Shown: one piece after another, positions 30,389 through 39,898 of the stretch
How positions within the stretch are numbered: position 1 is the first letter of the stretch
Layout of the letters: each line of letters begins with the position of its first letter
Program-made: the position numbers and the translations under genes
DNA from: Photobacterium indicum
GTDB lineage: Bacteria > Pseudomonadota > Gammaproteobacteria > Enterobacterales > Vibrionaceae
DNA: 64,000 nt
Assembly: GCF_003026215.1 (NCBI RefSeq)
Contig: NZ_PYOC01000008.1
Coordinates: forward strand, 124,001 to 188,000
Direction: 5' to 3'
The notes under the pieces: generated by a model
Told to the model about the DNA's origin: nothing
Database searches by the model: none
Seen by the model: only the letters and a program-made list of their open reading frames with translations

Positions 30389-31000
30389 TCAATCTTTAGC
30401 ATTGGCTGTCAGTAAAAATGGGAAGTGCCAGATATCTTTACGGCGCCCGAAGGTGTAAGCCAGCAAGAAGCCAATGAGTAAGGCTGCAATAATGAGCCCT
30501 CGAACAATGCTGGTCATTTCTTCTATTTGGTTATTGGCATTCTCGAGTAGCTTACCGTGCTCCAGTGTAATGCGCATAAAACCAATAATGTTATCGCCAG
30601 AAAAAATGGGCTCCACAATTTGTTGGCGTCCAAAGCTTGCTATCGCTAAGGGAGTAGATAGCCCAGTGACTTGCTCAAGTGGCATTGCCTCTTCAGTTTT
30701 AGCAAGGGTAATACCTTCTAAATCATAGATGCTGGCATCTAAAATCAAAGGCTCTTGCGAGATCTGTTGAACCAGAGCTTTTAATTTGTCTTGGTTGTTA
30801 TCAACCACATCCTTTGCAGCGCTTTCAGCTGCTTGGCGAACAACTAGGCGAGACAATGATTGCGTTTGTTCACTTAGCACCTCGTAGTTACGTATATTCA
30901 CATCAGAGCCGTACTCCAGCATGGTAACTAAACCGCCCAGACTGAAAACTAAGACAAATAATTGCCATACTCGCTGTAATCGTGTTTTCTTTATTTTCAT
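30389..31000 (-). CDS. ytjB: YtjB/Smp family membrane protein
   Basis: A 203-residue inner-membrane protein with an N-terminal helix (about 10-30), a periplasmic region of about 130 residues ending in FSGDNIIGFMRITLE, and a second helix (about 162-184) before a short basic tail ending FPFLLTA. This matches E. coli Smp (YtjB), which is also divergent from serB. The periplasmic part is sensor-like; the function is unknown. The ATG at 31000 was chosen; an in-frame TTG at 31009 adds three residues. Confidence 0.88.
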   Translation of the reverse strand: MKIKKTRLQRVWQLFVLVFSLGGLVTMLEYGSDVNIRNYEVLSEQTQSLSRLVVRQAAESAAKDVVDNNQDKLKALVQQISQEPLILDASIYDLEGITLAKTEEAMPLEQVTGLSTPLAIASFGRQQIVEPIFSGDNIIGFMRITLEHGKLLENANNQIEEMTSIVRGLIIAALLIGFLLAYTFGRRKDIWHFPFLLTANAKD

Positions 31001-31215
31001 AATTACCAACGTAATTCAGGTATAAGCTTTGTAGAATAAGGTGCATATTGTCTTATTCTACACAGCAAAATCAAACGATTGCCATATTGGGGCTTGCCCA
31101 AACAAATTGCAATAGGGTACTTTTATAGTAACAGTAAAGAGCAACTTGGGCGTGAAAGCGTTATAACTGACTATAATAGAATGTAATCACGCGTAACCAG
31201 CCATTATAAATTGTA

Positions 31216-31236
31216 TGTGATTATGAATAAATCACA
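31216..31236 (+). promoter_or_regulatory. Palindrome upstream of serB
   Basis: TGTGATT-ATGAATA-AATCACA, seven-base arms with a seven-base spacer, 38-58 bases before the serB start. The half-sites look like CRP half-sites but are 11 rather than six bases apart, so another dimeric regulator would be needed. It lies between divergent ytjB and serB. Confidence 0.35.
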
Positions 31237-31273
31237 GTCACGCCCAAGCTGTTTTTGAATTAAATGGATATAA

Positions 31274-32245
31274 ATGAACATGGATGAGCAACCACTGCTT
31301 AAAATTAAAAAACATACTTCGCTTCACAAGCGTTTTCCTGAAATATTGGCTGTACCTAATTTAGCCAAGCAGAAAGCCTCTTGGTTATTGTACGGTCGGC
31401 ATATTACTGAGCTTGATGTCTATAAGATAGGAGACAGTGCAGGACAAGAGCTGGATATTGTCGCAGCATGGAAAGTGGGCTCTTATGATGCACTGCTGAT
31501 AGGGAACGAATTAACGGATGCGTTTGCAATGGCTGTACTTAGCCAAAAGCTGGATTTTTCTCGTACTGCTGATTTACCCGATCTACTTGAGCCTGGGCTG
31601 ATAGTCATGGATATGGATTCCACCGCAATCCAAATCGAATGTATTGATGAAATTGCTGTTTTGGCTGGGGTTGGCGAGCAAGTGGCAGAAGTAACAGAAC
31701 GTGCAATGCAGGGCGAATTAGATTTTGAGCAAAGCCTTCGCCAGCGTGTTGAGGCTCTAGAAGGTTCGGATGAATCTATTCTTGAAGCCGTTCGTTCAAC
31801 ATTACCCATGATGCCTGAGCTGCGAGAGTTGGTGGCGACATTGCATAGCTATGGTTGGAAAGTCGCCATTGCATCGGGTGGGTTTACCTATTTCTCTGAC
31901 TACTTAAAAGATGAATTGCACTTAGTTCATGCCCAGTCGAATACGCTAGAAATTGTGGACGGCAAGCTAACTGGTAAAGTGCTAGGTGATGTCGTTGATG
32001 CGCAAGCAAAAGCCGATATTCTGTATGAACTTGCTGATGAATACGATATTGAACCACATAACACCGTCGCTGTTGGCGATGGCGCGAATGATTTGGTGAT
32101 GATGGCTGCCGCTGGTCTGGGGATTGCCTATCATGCGAAACCAAAAGTAGAGGCAGATGCGCCTGTTGCTATTCGTCATGCAGATTTAGGTGGGGTGCTT
32201 TGTATTTTGTCTGCCTCGCTAATGCCGCAAAATGTGAGTTGGTAG
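31274..32245 (+). CDS. serB: Phosphoserine phosphatase
   Basis: Last step of serine biosynthesis. The 323-residue length equals E. coli (322). HAD motifs: nucleophile D113 and D115 in VMDMDST, the Ser in AIASGGF, and DGANDL with the metal-binding aspartates. The N-terminal 100 residues form the usual regulatory region. Divergent from ytjB, as in E. coli. Confidence 0.97.
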   Translation: MNMDEQPLLKIKKHTSLHKRFPEILAVPNLAKQKASWLLYGRHITELDVYKIGDSAGQELDIVAAWKVGSYDALLIGNELTDAFAMAVLSQKLDFSRTADLPDLLEPGLIVMDMDSTAIQIECIDEIAVLAGVGEQVAEVTERAMQGELDFEQSLRQRVEALEGSDESILEAVRSTLPMMPELRELVATLHSYGWKVAIASGGFTYFSDYLKDELHLVHAQSNTLEIVDGKLTGKVLGDVVDAQAKADILYELADEYDIEPHNTVAVGDGANDLVMMAAAGLGIAYHAKPKVEADAPVAIRHADLGGVLCILSASLMPQNVSW

Positions 32246-32323
32246 CATTTACTTATCTAGAACAGTACAGCTGCTATCTTTGCGTATTACGGCATTAATC
32301 ATTAAAAGCCATTAAGCATCAAT

Positions 32324-32365
32324 AAACAAAAAGAGGACCATGAACTGTCAGGATCATGGTCCTCT
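32324..32365 (-). terminator. Terminator of the large PilZ gene
   Basis: AGAGGACCATGA (32332-32343) pairs with TCATGGTCCTCT (32354-32365), a 12-pair stem with a ten-base loop. On the minus strand it is followed by TTTTTGTTT, so it terminates the minus-strand PilZ gene; it may also weaken readthrough from serB. Confidence 0.85.
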
Positions 32366-32392
32366 CTCATCGTATTATGTCTGGCTAGCACC

Positions 32393-34744
32393 TTAATTAA
32401 TTTCGAGTCTAACCAGTACTTCATCTGTAATATCGAACATCTCACCACTGCCAATTAATGACGTAAACTCGACTTCTAATGCGCGTGCACGGTGCATCGT
32501 TAAACGAGCCAGTTGTCCTAACTCTTCACCAATTAATGCCGTCATTGGATTTAAAACGGGTACGGCAGTAATACGAATTGCAATGAACTCACCTTGCTGG
32601 CGGGCTTTTTTGACAAAACTTATTCGCTGTTCTAAATCATCAAACTCATCTAACAATTTACTTTCAATATACTGAATTGAATCACCTTGACGTTGAACCC
32701 AAAGGTAAACTTCATGTACAAATGGTTGACGAATTTCAACCGGACGCATGGTTTCAGCCAGCATTCGTTGTACCCGATTTTTAAAAATAGGTTGTAACGA
32801 AAACCCTTTGCCATCAGTTAATTGATTAAATAATTTCGCGAGAGGGGGCAATGGGAAATTACAGCCAATCGCTTTTACGGTGACTTTGTGATTAATCTTT
32901 TCAGCAAAATAAGGCACAGAGTTTAGACGTGTTAGTAGCATTTGGTGCATGGCTAATAATAGCGGGCCTTTGGGGAAAGTTTCTTTAGATAAAAGCAGTT
33001 TTTTTTCATTATGATTGATTAATCGTCGTAAAAAATGCTCGCCTTTTAGAGCGTCTTCACCACTGCCAGACGTTAATTGAATATTGAGACAGTCTGGACT
33101 AATTCTAATGATGCGGTAAGGCATTTTATCTAATGATGAATTTGTATCTAACTTGTGTAGCTGGGTAAATTTAATAATGACACTGTCGTCTTTCTTCGCG
33201 GCTAGTGGCTGGGCAAGACTGAGGTTTAACCCGCGAGTGGAGAAATCGATAGAAGCCCCGAGTACATTACCGAGCTCTGGGTGTTGGATCTCTACTGGGG
33301 TTTTAAATTTAAAACGATCTTCACTTCGCTGTGGTTTGGGATCGAAAAATACGCCTTTTGCTTGGCAAATAGGATCGCGTTGGTGTCTAAACACATGCAA
33401 GGCTTTTGACGGTAATTGCGATTTAATGCTTAATCTGTAATCTTGCTGTGCTTGGTCATTGGTTAGGTTTTGCATGACCCCTATATGCGTTAAGTGCTGG
33501 AATTGTTCCACCATTTCAGGTGCAACATCTTGCAGGCGTTCTAGATCATTCGACCCGATTGGGTATACCGTTATACGTGTGACTCGCCAGCTTTTACGTG
33601 TTGCCCCTATTTGCCAAAAGAGCTGTCGTTGTTCTTGATTCATCTCTGGCAGTGCTGCAGAGTAGAAAAATTTCTTATGATTATGCTCGTGGTAAAAGCT
33701 GTAAATCAGAGTGCTACATTGCTTCAACCCTGCTTTGCCAAGAGTTGCCATTCGAGCTTCTGACAGAAGGTGGTTGATAACGGGCTGGTTTCGTTCGTCG
33801 TGCCAATCTTCCCAAATATTTTGATTATGCTCGGTTAACAGGCTGTATTTTAGTTCCGCACCAGAGAAAAATAATGGCAAGCTGGCGGTATGTTTTAAGA
33901 AGCAATGCTCATAGCCTTTAGTTCGGGCTTGAATCACTTTGTCTTCATGATTATTTCGAGAGCGACTCGTGTTCAGGTTTTGATTCAGCTTGATGGTGTC
34001 TTTCATTACTTGGTTATCGCTCAGTAGCGTTAAGCGTAACCATTTGAAGCTGTCGTTATCTTTATTATCATCAATGCCAAGAATGCGGTATTCAATGTCT
34101 TTCGCAAGGCGAGCATCATGACATTTTTCTGCCAACGCTGGAAAACTAGCTTTCACCGTTTGACCAAGATTATATTTAAAGGCTGATGGCACTTTAAATT
34201 TAGCCCCTGAATAGGAGAGATCAGACGTCACCCCATGCACGGCTTGACCAAAAGGAAGACGCAGATTCACTTGCGTCGATATTTGCAGGCGGTTTTCTTC
34301 ACGTGTTAAATAATGACCAAAACGAATCAGATTGGCATCAAATTGAGTATCTTGTTTTGTTTTTTCGATGGTTTGTGGTTTGAGTTTTTCTTGATGATGC
34401 AGCACGCGAAAGTTATTACGCGTATTGATTAAAGCTTCATATAAACCGACCCGAAATTTACCACCGTATACTTTTATGCGTTTGTGATAAGTATTGATCG
34501 CGACATCATCTAACCAATGGGTGAGACCGTGAAGATCGTACGGGCGGCATTCTCCTTTTACTCGACCGCGAAGATCAACAATTTGAAGGCAAGGTGCCAT
34601 CATGCGTTTTATTTCGAGTTTGAGCTGAAGGCGAGTTGGGCCTGTTTCCTCATACGTTAGCATTAAAAAGACATCGTCGAAGTCTTCACTATCGTAAACG
34701 GGGATGAGTTGCTCGATTAGTCCTTTATATTCGTCCAGTAACAT
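32393..34744 (-). CDS. Large c-di-GMP receptor with two PilZ domains (PlzC-like)
   Basis: A 783-residue predicted cytoplasmic protein. Two complete PilZ signatures are visible: RxxxR at 148-152 (REENR) with DLSYSG at 175-180, and RxxxR at 473-477 (RSEDR) with DFSTRG at 500-505. Both contain the arginines and the DxSxxG needed for c-di-GMP binding. The flanking regions (1-140, 260-460, 580-783) are unlike any domain I can name. The position between serB and radA matches V. cholerae VC2344 (PlzC), recalled from the literature. Output function unknown. It reads convergently with serB. Confidence 0.88.
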   Translation of the reverse strand: MLLDEYKGLIEQLIPVYDSEDFDDVFLMLTYEETGPTRLQLKLEIKRMMAPCLQIVDLRGRVKGECRPYDLHGLTHWLDDVAINTYHKRIKVYGGKFRVGLYEALINTRNNFRVLHHQEKLKPQTIEKTKQDTQFDANLIRFGHYLTREENRLQISTQVNLRLPFGQAVHGVTSDLSYSGAKFKVPSAFKYNLGQTVKASFPALAEKCHDARLAKDIEYRILGIDDNKDNDSFKWLRLTLLSDNQVMKDTIKLNQNLNTSRSRNNHEDKVIQARTKGYEHCFLKHTASLPLFFSGAELKYSLLTEHNQNIWEDWHDERNQPVINHLLSEARMATLGKAGLKQCSTLIYSFYHEHNHKKFFYSAALPEMNQEQRQLFWQIGATRKSWRVTRITVYPIGSNDLERLQDVAPEMVEQFQHLTHIGVMQNLTNDQAQQDYRLSIKSQLPSKALHVFRHQRDPICQAKGVFFDPKPQRSEDRFKFKTPVEIQHPELGNVLGASIDFSTRGLNLSLAQPLAAKKDDSVIIKFTQLHKLDTNSSLDKMPYRIIRISPDCLNIQLTSGSGEDALKGEHFLRRLINHNEKKLLLSKETFPKGPLLLAMHQMLLTRLNSVPYFAEKINHKVTVKAIGCNFPLPPLAKLFNQLTDGKGFSLQPIFKNRVQRMLAETMRPVEIRQPFVHEVYLWVQRQGDSIQYIESKLLDEFDDLEQRISFVKKARQQGEFIAIRITAVPVLNPMTALIGEELGQLARLTMHRARALEVEFTSLIGSGEMFDITDEVLVRLEIN

Positions 34745-34890
34745 CTTATTTTCTGATACATTACTTATGCTTCTATTATCTGCATTTTGCAGTAAATCTT
34801 AAGCGTGTAGTGATATTAATCGATTAAAAACGGCTTTTAACCGTAATTACAATAAATATTGAGTGTTTGATCAATAAATTAGGATACAAA

Positions 34891-36270
34891 ATGGCAAAAG
34901 TGAAGCGCGCTTATGTGTGTAGTGACTGTGGTGCAGATTTTCCTCGTTGGCAAGGACAATGCAGCGCATGTGCGGCATGGAATACCATAACAGAGTTTAC
35001 GGTCCCTAAAACAAAAGCAGCGATAGGCTCTGTTGGTGCTGCAACCAGCTATGCAGGTGCTTCAACCAAAGTACAGAAATTGTCTGAAGTCGAAACTAAA
35101 GATTTGCCACGTTTTAGTTCAGGTATTGGTGAGTTTGATCGCGTGTTAGGTGGCGGCATTGTACCGGGGTCAGTATTACTCTTGTGTGGTGATCCGGGGG
35201 CGGGTAAATCAACCTTGCTGTTGCAAAGTATTGGGGCGGTAGCGGCAATAAAATCGGCATTGTATGTGTCAGGTGAAGAATCTATTCATCAGATCTCTCA
35301 ACGAGCAGAGCGATTAAAAACTCAAAACATTGATAAAATTAATGTTGTTGCTGAAACGTCGGTTGAGCAAGTCTTACATTTAGTGACTCAACTGAACGCT
35401 GAATTCGTTATTATTGATTCGATTCAAACCATGACGGTCGCACACAATGATTCAGCGGCAGGTAGCCCAAGCCAAGTCAAAGAATCTGCGGCAGCTTTAA
35501 CGCGTTTTGCCAAGACGGAAGGCGTTACCTTTTTACTGATTGGTCATATTAATAAAGATTCGAATGTGGCTGGCCCTATGCAGTTAATCCACATTGTGGA
35601 CGGATTGTTTGCTTTATCTTCGACATCGGATGAAAAGTTTCGCGTATTGCGCACTTCTAAAAACCGTTTTGGTGCTGATTCAGAATCGTGCTTCTTTGCA
35701 ATGACCGAACAAGGCATGAAGCAGGTAAAAAACCCCTCGGCTATTTTCTTGAGTCGTTCAGATAAGAACCATGCAGGATCAGCCTGTACAACGTTGTGGG
35801 AAGGTACACGCCCGTTGCTGGTAGAAATCCAAGCATTGTGTAATAACTCAGTGACAGAGAACCCTCGTCGCTTATCGGTTGGTTATGACTCTAACCGTTT
35901 AGCCATGTCGATTGCCGTATTAGCCCGACACGGTGGCGTGATGTTGTCTGATATGGATATCTTCGTGAACTGTGTTGGTGGCATTAAGATTGAAGAAACC
36001 TCTGCTGATTTGGCAGTACTGTTGTCTATCTTCTCGAGTTTCAAGAATCAGCCAATTCCACAAGATGTACTGGTGTTTGGTGAAATCGGCTTGAATGCTG
36101 ATATTCGCCCAGCAGCTAATGGCATGGAACGCATTCGGGAAGCGGCTAAGCAGGGCTTTACACGCGCGATTGTACCAAAGGCGAATGCGAGCCGGAAAAT
36201 TAACGGGATTGAAATTATTGCAGTAGAAGATTTGCAAGAAGCGTTAGAAGCATTTGATCGAGTGTCTTAG
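34891..36270 (+). CDS. radA: DNA repair protein RadA
   Basis: RecA-like helicase that drives branch migration in homologous recombination. The 459-residue length equals E. coli (460). The zinc finger uses C10, C13, C24 and C27; Walker A is GDPGAGKS (100-107); the RadA-specific KNRFG motif and the C-terminal Lon-like domain are present. The ATG at 34891 has AGGATA upstream and gives the standard MAKVKRAYVCSDCG; an in-frame start at 34867 would add eight residues. Confidence 0.97.
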   Translation: MAKVKRAYVCSDCGADFPRWQGQCSACAAWNTITEFTVPKTKAAIGSVGAATSYAGASTKVQKLSEVETKDLPRFSSGIGEFDRVLGGGIVPGSVLLLCGDPGAGKSTLLLQSIGAVAAIKSALYVSGEESIHQISQRAERLKTQNIDKINVVAETSVEQVLHLVTQLNAEFVIIDSIQTMTVAHNDSAAGSPSQVKESAAALTRFAKTEGVTFLLIGHINKDSNVAGPMQLIHIVDGLFALSSTSDEKFRVLRTSKNRFGADSESCFFAMTEQGMKQVKNPSAIFLSRSDKNHAGSACTTLWEGTRPLLVEIQALCNNSVTENPRRLSVGYDSNRLAMSIAVLARHGGVMLSDMDIFVNCVGGIKIEETSADLAVLLSIFSSFKNQPIPQDVLVFGEIGLNADIRPAANGMERIREAAKQGFTRAIVPKANASRKINGIEIIAVEDLQEALEAFDRVS

Positions 36271-36344
36271 AGTATCTGATGCCGTTATCTGTAATATGGC
36301 TTGATAAAGGTTCATCGATAATGACTTATTGATAATCGATGAAC

Positions 36345-36374
36345 AAAAAACGAGAGCAGATGCTCTCGTTTTTT
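36345..36374. terminator. radA terminator (bidirectional)
   Basis: AAAAAACGAGAGCA / TGCTCTCGTTTTTT. A second inverted repeat (GTTCATCGAT at 36310-36319 / ATCGATGAAC at 36335-36344) immediately precedes it. It serves radA and the convergent M23 peptidase gene. Confidence 0.92.
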
Positions 36375-36425
36375 ATATGCGTTTTTGGTGAATGCTTTTA
36401 TCGTCAGCCTTTCTTGCGCAGTCCC

Positions 36426-37418
36426 CTAGATCTTTCGCTCATCACTTGAAACGACTTGAGTGCTCGCAGTCTCTATTGGCTCTGCCGGCTGAGGTACGTA
36501 TGTTAGTTGCACTTGCATTGAAACAACGTTGTTGACCATCTCTAACAGTGCTGCCCATTGTACTGTTTTTTCTTTTTCAAACAGATTATCAAAATTATCA
36601 GGTGTCCAATCGACAAACGGGCGAGGGTTAATCGCGCGTCCTAAGAAGCGGATTTCGTAATGTAAATGCGGACCTGTCGACATGCCTGTATTGCCTGTCC
36701 AGCCAATTAAATCCCCCTTACGGACAAACTGCCCTCGCTTCACATTGAACTTACTCATGTGAGAGTAAGAACTCGTAAAACCAAGGGAGTGACTCAATTT
36801 TAAATGATTACCGTAGCCTTTGTTACTTGGGCGAACAAGCTCTATTACGGCATCGGCTGGTGCATAAATTGCCGCACCAGTATTCGCTGCAAAATCTAAC
36901 CCGCGGTGACTTTTACGTTTACCGGTTATTGGGTGAATACGGGTGCCAAAACTCGATGATAGGCGAACATCATCGGTAGGGTTACCGTTAGGTATTAAGC
37001 GAAATAATGTGCCTCTAACGGCAGAGCTAATTGCAGCGCTATCAATACGCTGATCAAGGGTGATGTCTTCAGGGCTATCGCCTTGTAAACCTAAAATCGT
37101 CTCTACATCATCCACGCGCTGGGTAAGGCGCAATAATTCTGCGTTCTTATCTGCAAGCTGTTTGGTGAGATCGTCATTTGTGGTGTTTTCAGCTGTCAGC
37201 GATTCAGACAGTTGCTCTGCTTGCACGTTTAATTGATTAAGTTGGTGATCAGATAACTGTGTTTGCTGATAGAGAAAATAAATACTGTAGCCGCCACCTA
37301 TCAAAAGAGAGAGAAGCACGGTTGATAGCAATACGACATAACGTTTTTTAAAACGGTTAATACGGTAATGTGAGGTTCCTCGGTTATCAGAAACCGAGAT
37401 GCAAATACTGTCAGACAT
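36426..37418 (-). CDS. M23 (LytM) peptidoglycan endopeptidase, membrane-anchored
   Basis: A 330-residue protein with a cytoplasmic N-terminus, one membrane helix (about 27-50), a periplasmic coiled coil (about 52-110) and a C-terminal LytM domain. The zinc ligands H171 and D175 (HRGLD) and H253, with H220 and H251, are intact, so it is predicted to be an active D,D-endopeptidase. It is clearly paralogous to the M23 gene at 53507-54457: shared blocks include ELVRPS.KGYGN, STGPHLHYE.RFLGRA.NP and the same TM-coiled-coil layout. It lies 16 bases downstream of the single-domain PilZ gene and is probably cotranscribed with it. Confidence 0.92.
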   Translation of the reverse strand: MSDSICISVSDNRGTSHYRINRFKKRYVVLLSTVLLSLLIGGGYSIYFLYQQTQLSDHQLNQLNVQAEQLSESLTAENTTNDDLTKQLADKNAELLRLTQRVDDVETILGLQGDSPEDITLDQRIDSAAISSAVRGTLFRLIPNGNPTDDVRLSSSFGTRIHPITGKRKSHRGLDFAANTGAAIYAPADAVIELVRPSNKGYGNHLKLSHSLGFTSSYSHMSKFNVKRGQFVRKGDLIGWTGNTGMSTGPHLHYEIRFLGRAINPRPFVDWTPDNFDNLFEKEKTVQWAALLEMVNNVVSMQVQLTYVPQPAEPIETASTQVVSSDERKI

Positions 37419-37434
37419 GATGAATAATTCGTTT

Positions 37435-37815
37435 CTACTGCTCGTTAATAGATCTTTCTAAGTCGGCAAGTTGTTCTAACTCGCGATGTAATAGTTCATC
37501 AGTTCCGATGTTCAATTCGACCAGGCGCTTTAAGTGGCTTGCGCTATCAATATCCATATGATGAATGCGCATGCGTAAATAATCGTTACAGTGTCGAACT
37601 AATTGGGTGTCCATGACCAATTCGATATCGCATTCATGTAAGCAAAAGCGAACGCTGTAGTGCGTATCGTGATTAGGTTGCCAATCTGTTGGGCGGGTTA
37701 ATAGTATCCCCTGCAACGAGAGATCACAGACATTAGCAGTCCATTCATCATTGGCCTGAGAAAGCGTTGCTGATGACTGATAAATAATGCGCATGAAATG
37801 ACGACGTTCAACCAT
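37435..37815 (-). CDS. Single-domain PilZ c-di-GMP-binding protein
   Basis: A 126-residue protein consisting of one PilZ domain plus an acidic C-terminal helix. The c-di-GMP contacts are intact: RHFMR (residues 5-9) and DLSLQG in VCDLSLQGILL. It is upstream of, and on the same strand as, the M23 peptidase, which suggests c-di-GMP control near cell-wall remodelling; this is inference from position only. A perfect minus-strand TATAAT lies about 130 bases upstream without a clear -35. Confidence 0.88.
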   Translation of the reverse strand: MVERRHFMRIIYQSSATLSQANDEWTANVCDLSLQGILLTRPTDWQPNHDTHYSVRFCLHECDIELVMDTQLVRHCNDYLRMRIHHMDIDSASHLKRLVELNIGTDELLHRELEQLADLERSINEQ

Positions 37816-38044
37816 AATCTTCTTATTTCTTGGATTACCGTCACATAAGTCTAAAGAGAAAAGAGATTTATCTCTAGGAATATGATCACAAATTTATTAA
37901 AACCAGTTGCTTATTAAGACAAAGTTAAAGAAATCGGCATTATATCTATGGTTAAGTGATAAAACGAAGCGTTTTGTATTGTTCACTTATGAATGGAAAG
38001 GGATATCAAAGAGCTATCTGTGCGTCATTAGAAGATTCCTGCAT

Positions 38045-38078
38045 AAAAAAAAGAGCCGCTAGAACGGCTCTTTTTTAT
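38045..38078 (-). terminator. ettA terminator
   Basis: AAAAAAGAGCCG / CGGCTCTTTTTT with a six-base loop, 21 bases beyond the ettA stop on the minus strand; T-runs exist on both strands. Confidence 0.92.
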
Positions 38079-38098
38079 CGTGACTCACGGTGACTACA

Positions 38099-39766
38099 TT
38101 ACTTAGTCATACGCTTGTATTTAATGCGATGTGGTTCTGCAGCTTGTGCCCCCAGTGTCTTCTTTAACCAATCGGTGTATTCGGTGTAGTTACCTTCATG
38201 GAAGTTAACTTTGCCTTCATCACGGTAGTCTAGAATATGGGTCGCAATACGGTCGAGGAACCAACGGTCGTGCGAGATAACCATGGCACAACCAGGGAAC
38301 TCAAGTAATGCTTCTTCCAGTGCTCGAAGTGTTTCAACATCCAAGTCATTGGTTGGTTCATCGAGTAGTAGTACGTTACCGCCTGCTTTCAGCAGTTTCG
38401 CTAAGTGAACACGGTTGCGCTCACCACCAGAAAGATCGCCAATGCGTTTTTGCTGGTCACTGCCACGGAAGTTAAAGCGTGATACATAAGCGCGTGCTGG
38501 TACTTCGTAGTTGTTGATACGAATAATTTCAGCGCCTTCAGAAATTTCCTGATAAACGGTGTTGTTATCGTTCATGCTATCGCGGAACTGATCAACAGAT
38601 GCAAGACTAACCGTTGTACCGAGTTCAATCGTACCTGAATCAGGCTGCTCAGCACCACTTAGCATTTTAAACAATGTTGATTTACCAGCACCATTGGCGC
38701 CGATAATGCCGACGATGGCACCTTTTGGCATACTGAACGATAGATCATCAATCAATACACGATCACCGTATGATTTCGTTAGGTTGGTTACATCAATAAC
38801 CTTGTCACCTAAACGCTCACCCGGTGGGATAAACAGTTCATTGGTTTCGTTACGTTTCTGGTGGTCGCTCGTATTAAGCTCTTCAAAGCGCGCCATACGT
38901 GCTTTTGATTTTGCTTGACGACCTTTAGGGTTTTGACGAACCCACTCAAGCTCTTTAGCAATTGTCTTTTGACGTGCATTCTCTTGAGATGATTCTTGCT
39001 GTAGACGTGCATCTTTCTGCTCAAGCCAAGATGTGTAGTTACCTTCCCATGGAATACCTTCACCACGGTCAAGCTCTAGAATCCAACCTGCGGCATTATC
39101 AAGGAAGTAACGGTCGTGGGTAATCGCCACAACAGTACCAGTGTACGCACATAAGAAGTGCTCAAGCCATGCAACCGATTCAGCATCTAAGTGGTTTGTT
39201 GGTTCATCAAGTAACAGCATGTCGGGCTTATCAAGCAATAAGCGACAGATTGCCACACGACGGCGTTCACCACCAGACAGTAATTTAATCGGTGCATCCC
39301 ATTCAGGAAGGCGCAATGCATCAGCCGCACGCTCTAGAGTATTTTCTAGGTTATGGCCGTCTTTGGTTTCGATAAGGGCTTCAAGCTCACCTTGCTCTTT
39401 AGCAAGCACATCGAAATCTGCATCAGGTTCAGCATACGCTGCATAAACCGCGTCAAGACGTGTTAAGGCGTCTTTTACGTCAGAAACTGCTTCTTCAACA
39501 ATTTCACGTACTGTTTTTTCTTCGTCAAGAACAGGTTCTTGAGGCAGGTAGCCTATCTTCAGCCCTGCTTGTGGGCGTGCTTCACCCTCAATGTCATTAT
39601 CAATACCAGCCATAATACGGAGCAGGCTTGATTTACCTGAACCATTCAAGCCTAAAACACCAATTTTGGCGCCGTGGAAAAAGCTTAATGAAATATCTTT
39701 AAGGATTTGACGCTTTGGTGGAACAATTTTGCCCACGCGCTGCATGGTATAAACGTATTCAGCCAT
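38099..39766 (-). CDS. ettA: Energy-dependent translational throttle protein EttA (ABC-F)
   Basis: ABC-F ATPase that binds the ribosomal E site and restrains translation elongation at low energy. At 555 residues it equals E. coli EttA (YjjK). Two ATPase cassettes are seen: Walker A GLNGSGKSS and GANGAGKST, signatures LSGGERRRV and LSGGERNRV, and Walker B segments LLLDEPTNHLD and LLLDEPTNDLD. The P-site tRNA interaction arm lies between them near residue 250. It is divergent from slt. Confidence 0.97.
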   Translation of the reverse strand: MAEYVYTMQRVGKIVPPKRQILKDISLSFFHGAKIGVLGLNGSGKSSLLRIMAGIDNDIEGEARPQAGLKIGYLPQEPVLDEEKTVREIVEEAVSDVKDALTRLDAVYAAYAEPDADFDVLAKEQGELEALIETKDGHNLENTLERAADALRLPEWDAPIKLLSGGERRRVAICRLLLDKPDMLLLDEPTNHLDAESVAWLEHFLCAYTGTVVAITHDRYFLDNAAGWILELDRGEGIPWEGNYTSWLEQKDARLQQESSQENARQKTIAKELEWVRQNPKGRQAKSKARMARFEELNTSDHQKRNETNELFIPPGERLGDKVIDVTNLTKSYGDRVLIDDLSFSMPKGAIVGIIGANGAGKSTLFKMLSGAEQPDSGTIELGTTVSLASVDQFRDSMNDNNTVYQEISEGAEIIRINNYEVPARAYVSRFNFRGSDQQKRIGDLSGGERNRVHLAKLLKAGGNVLLLDEPTNDLDVETLRALEEALLEFPGCAMVISHDRWFLDRIATHILDYRDEGKVNFHEGNYTEYTDWLKKTLGAQAAEPHRIKYKRMTK

Positions 39767-39898
39767 AATCAGTTTATGATCTCTAATCTAAAATGAAGAA
39801 GGTATTTTACCCAATCTAGACATAAGATTAACAGCATTGTTCATAATTAGCGTTTACTATGAATAAATATCATCCTAAAACCGAAATGGAGTTTTCTT

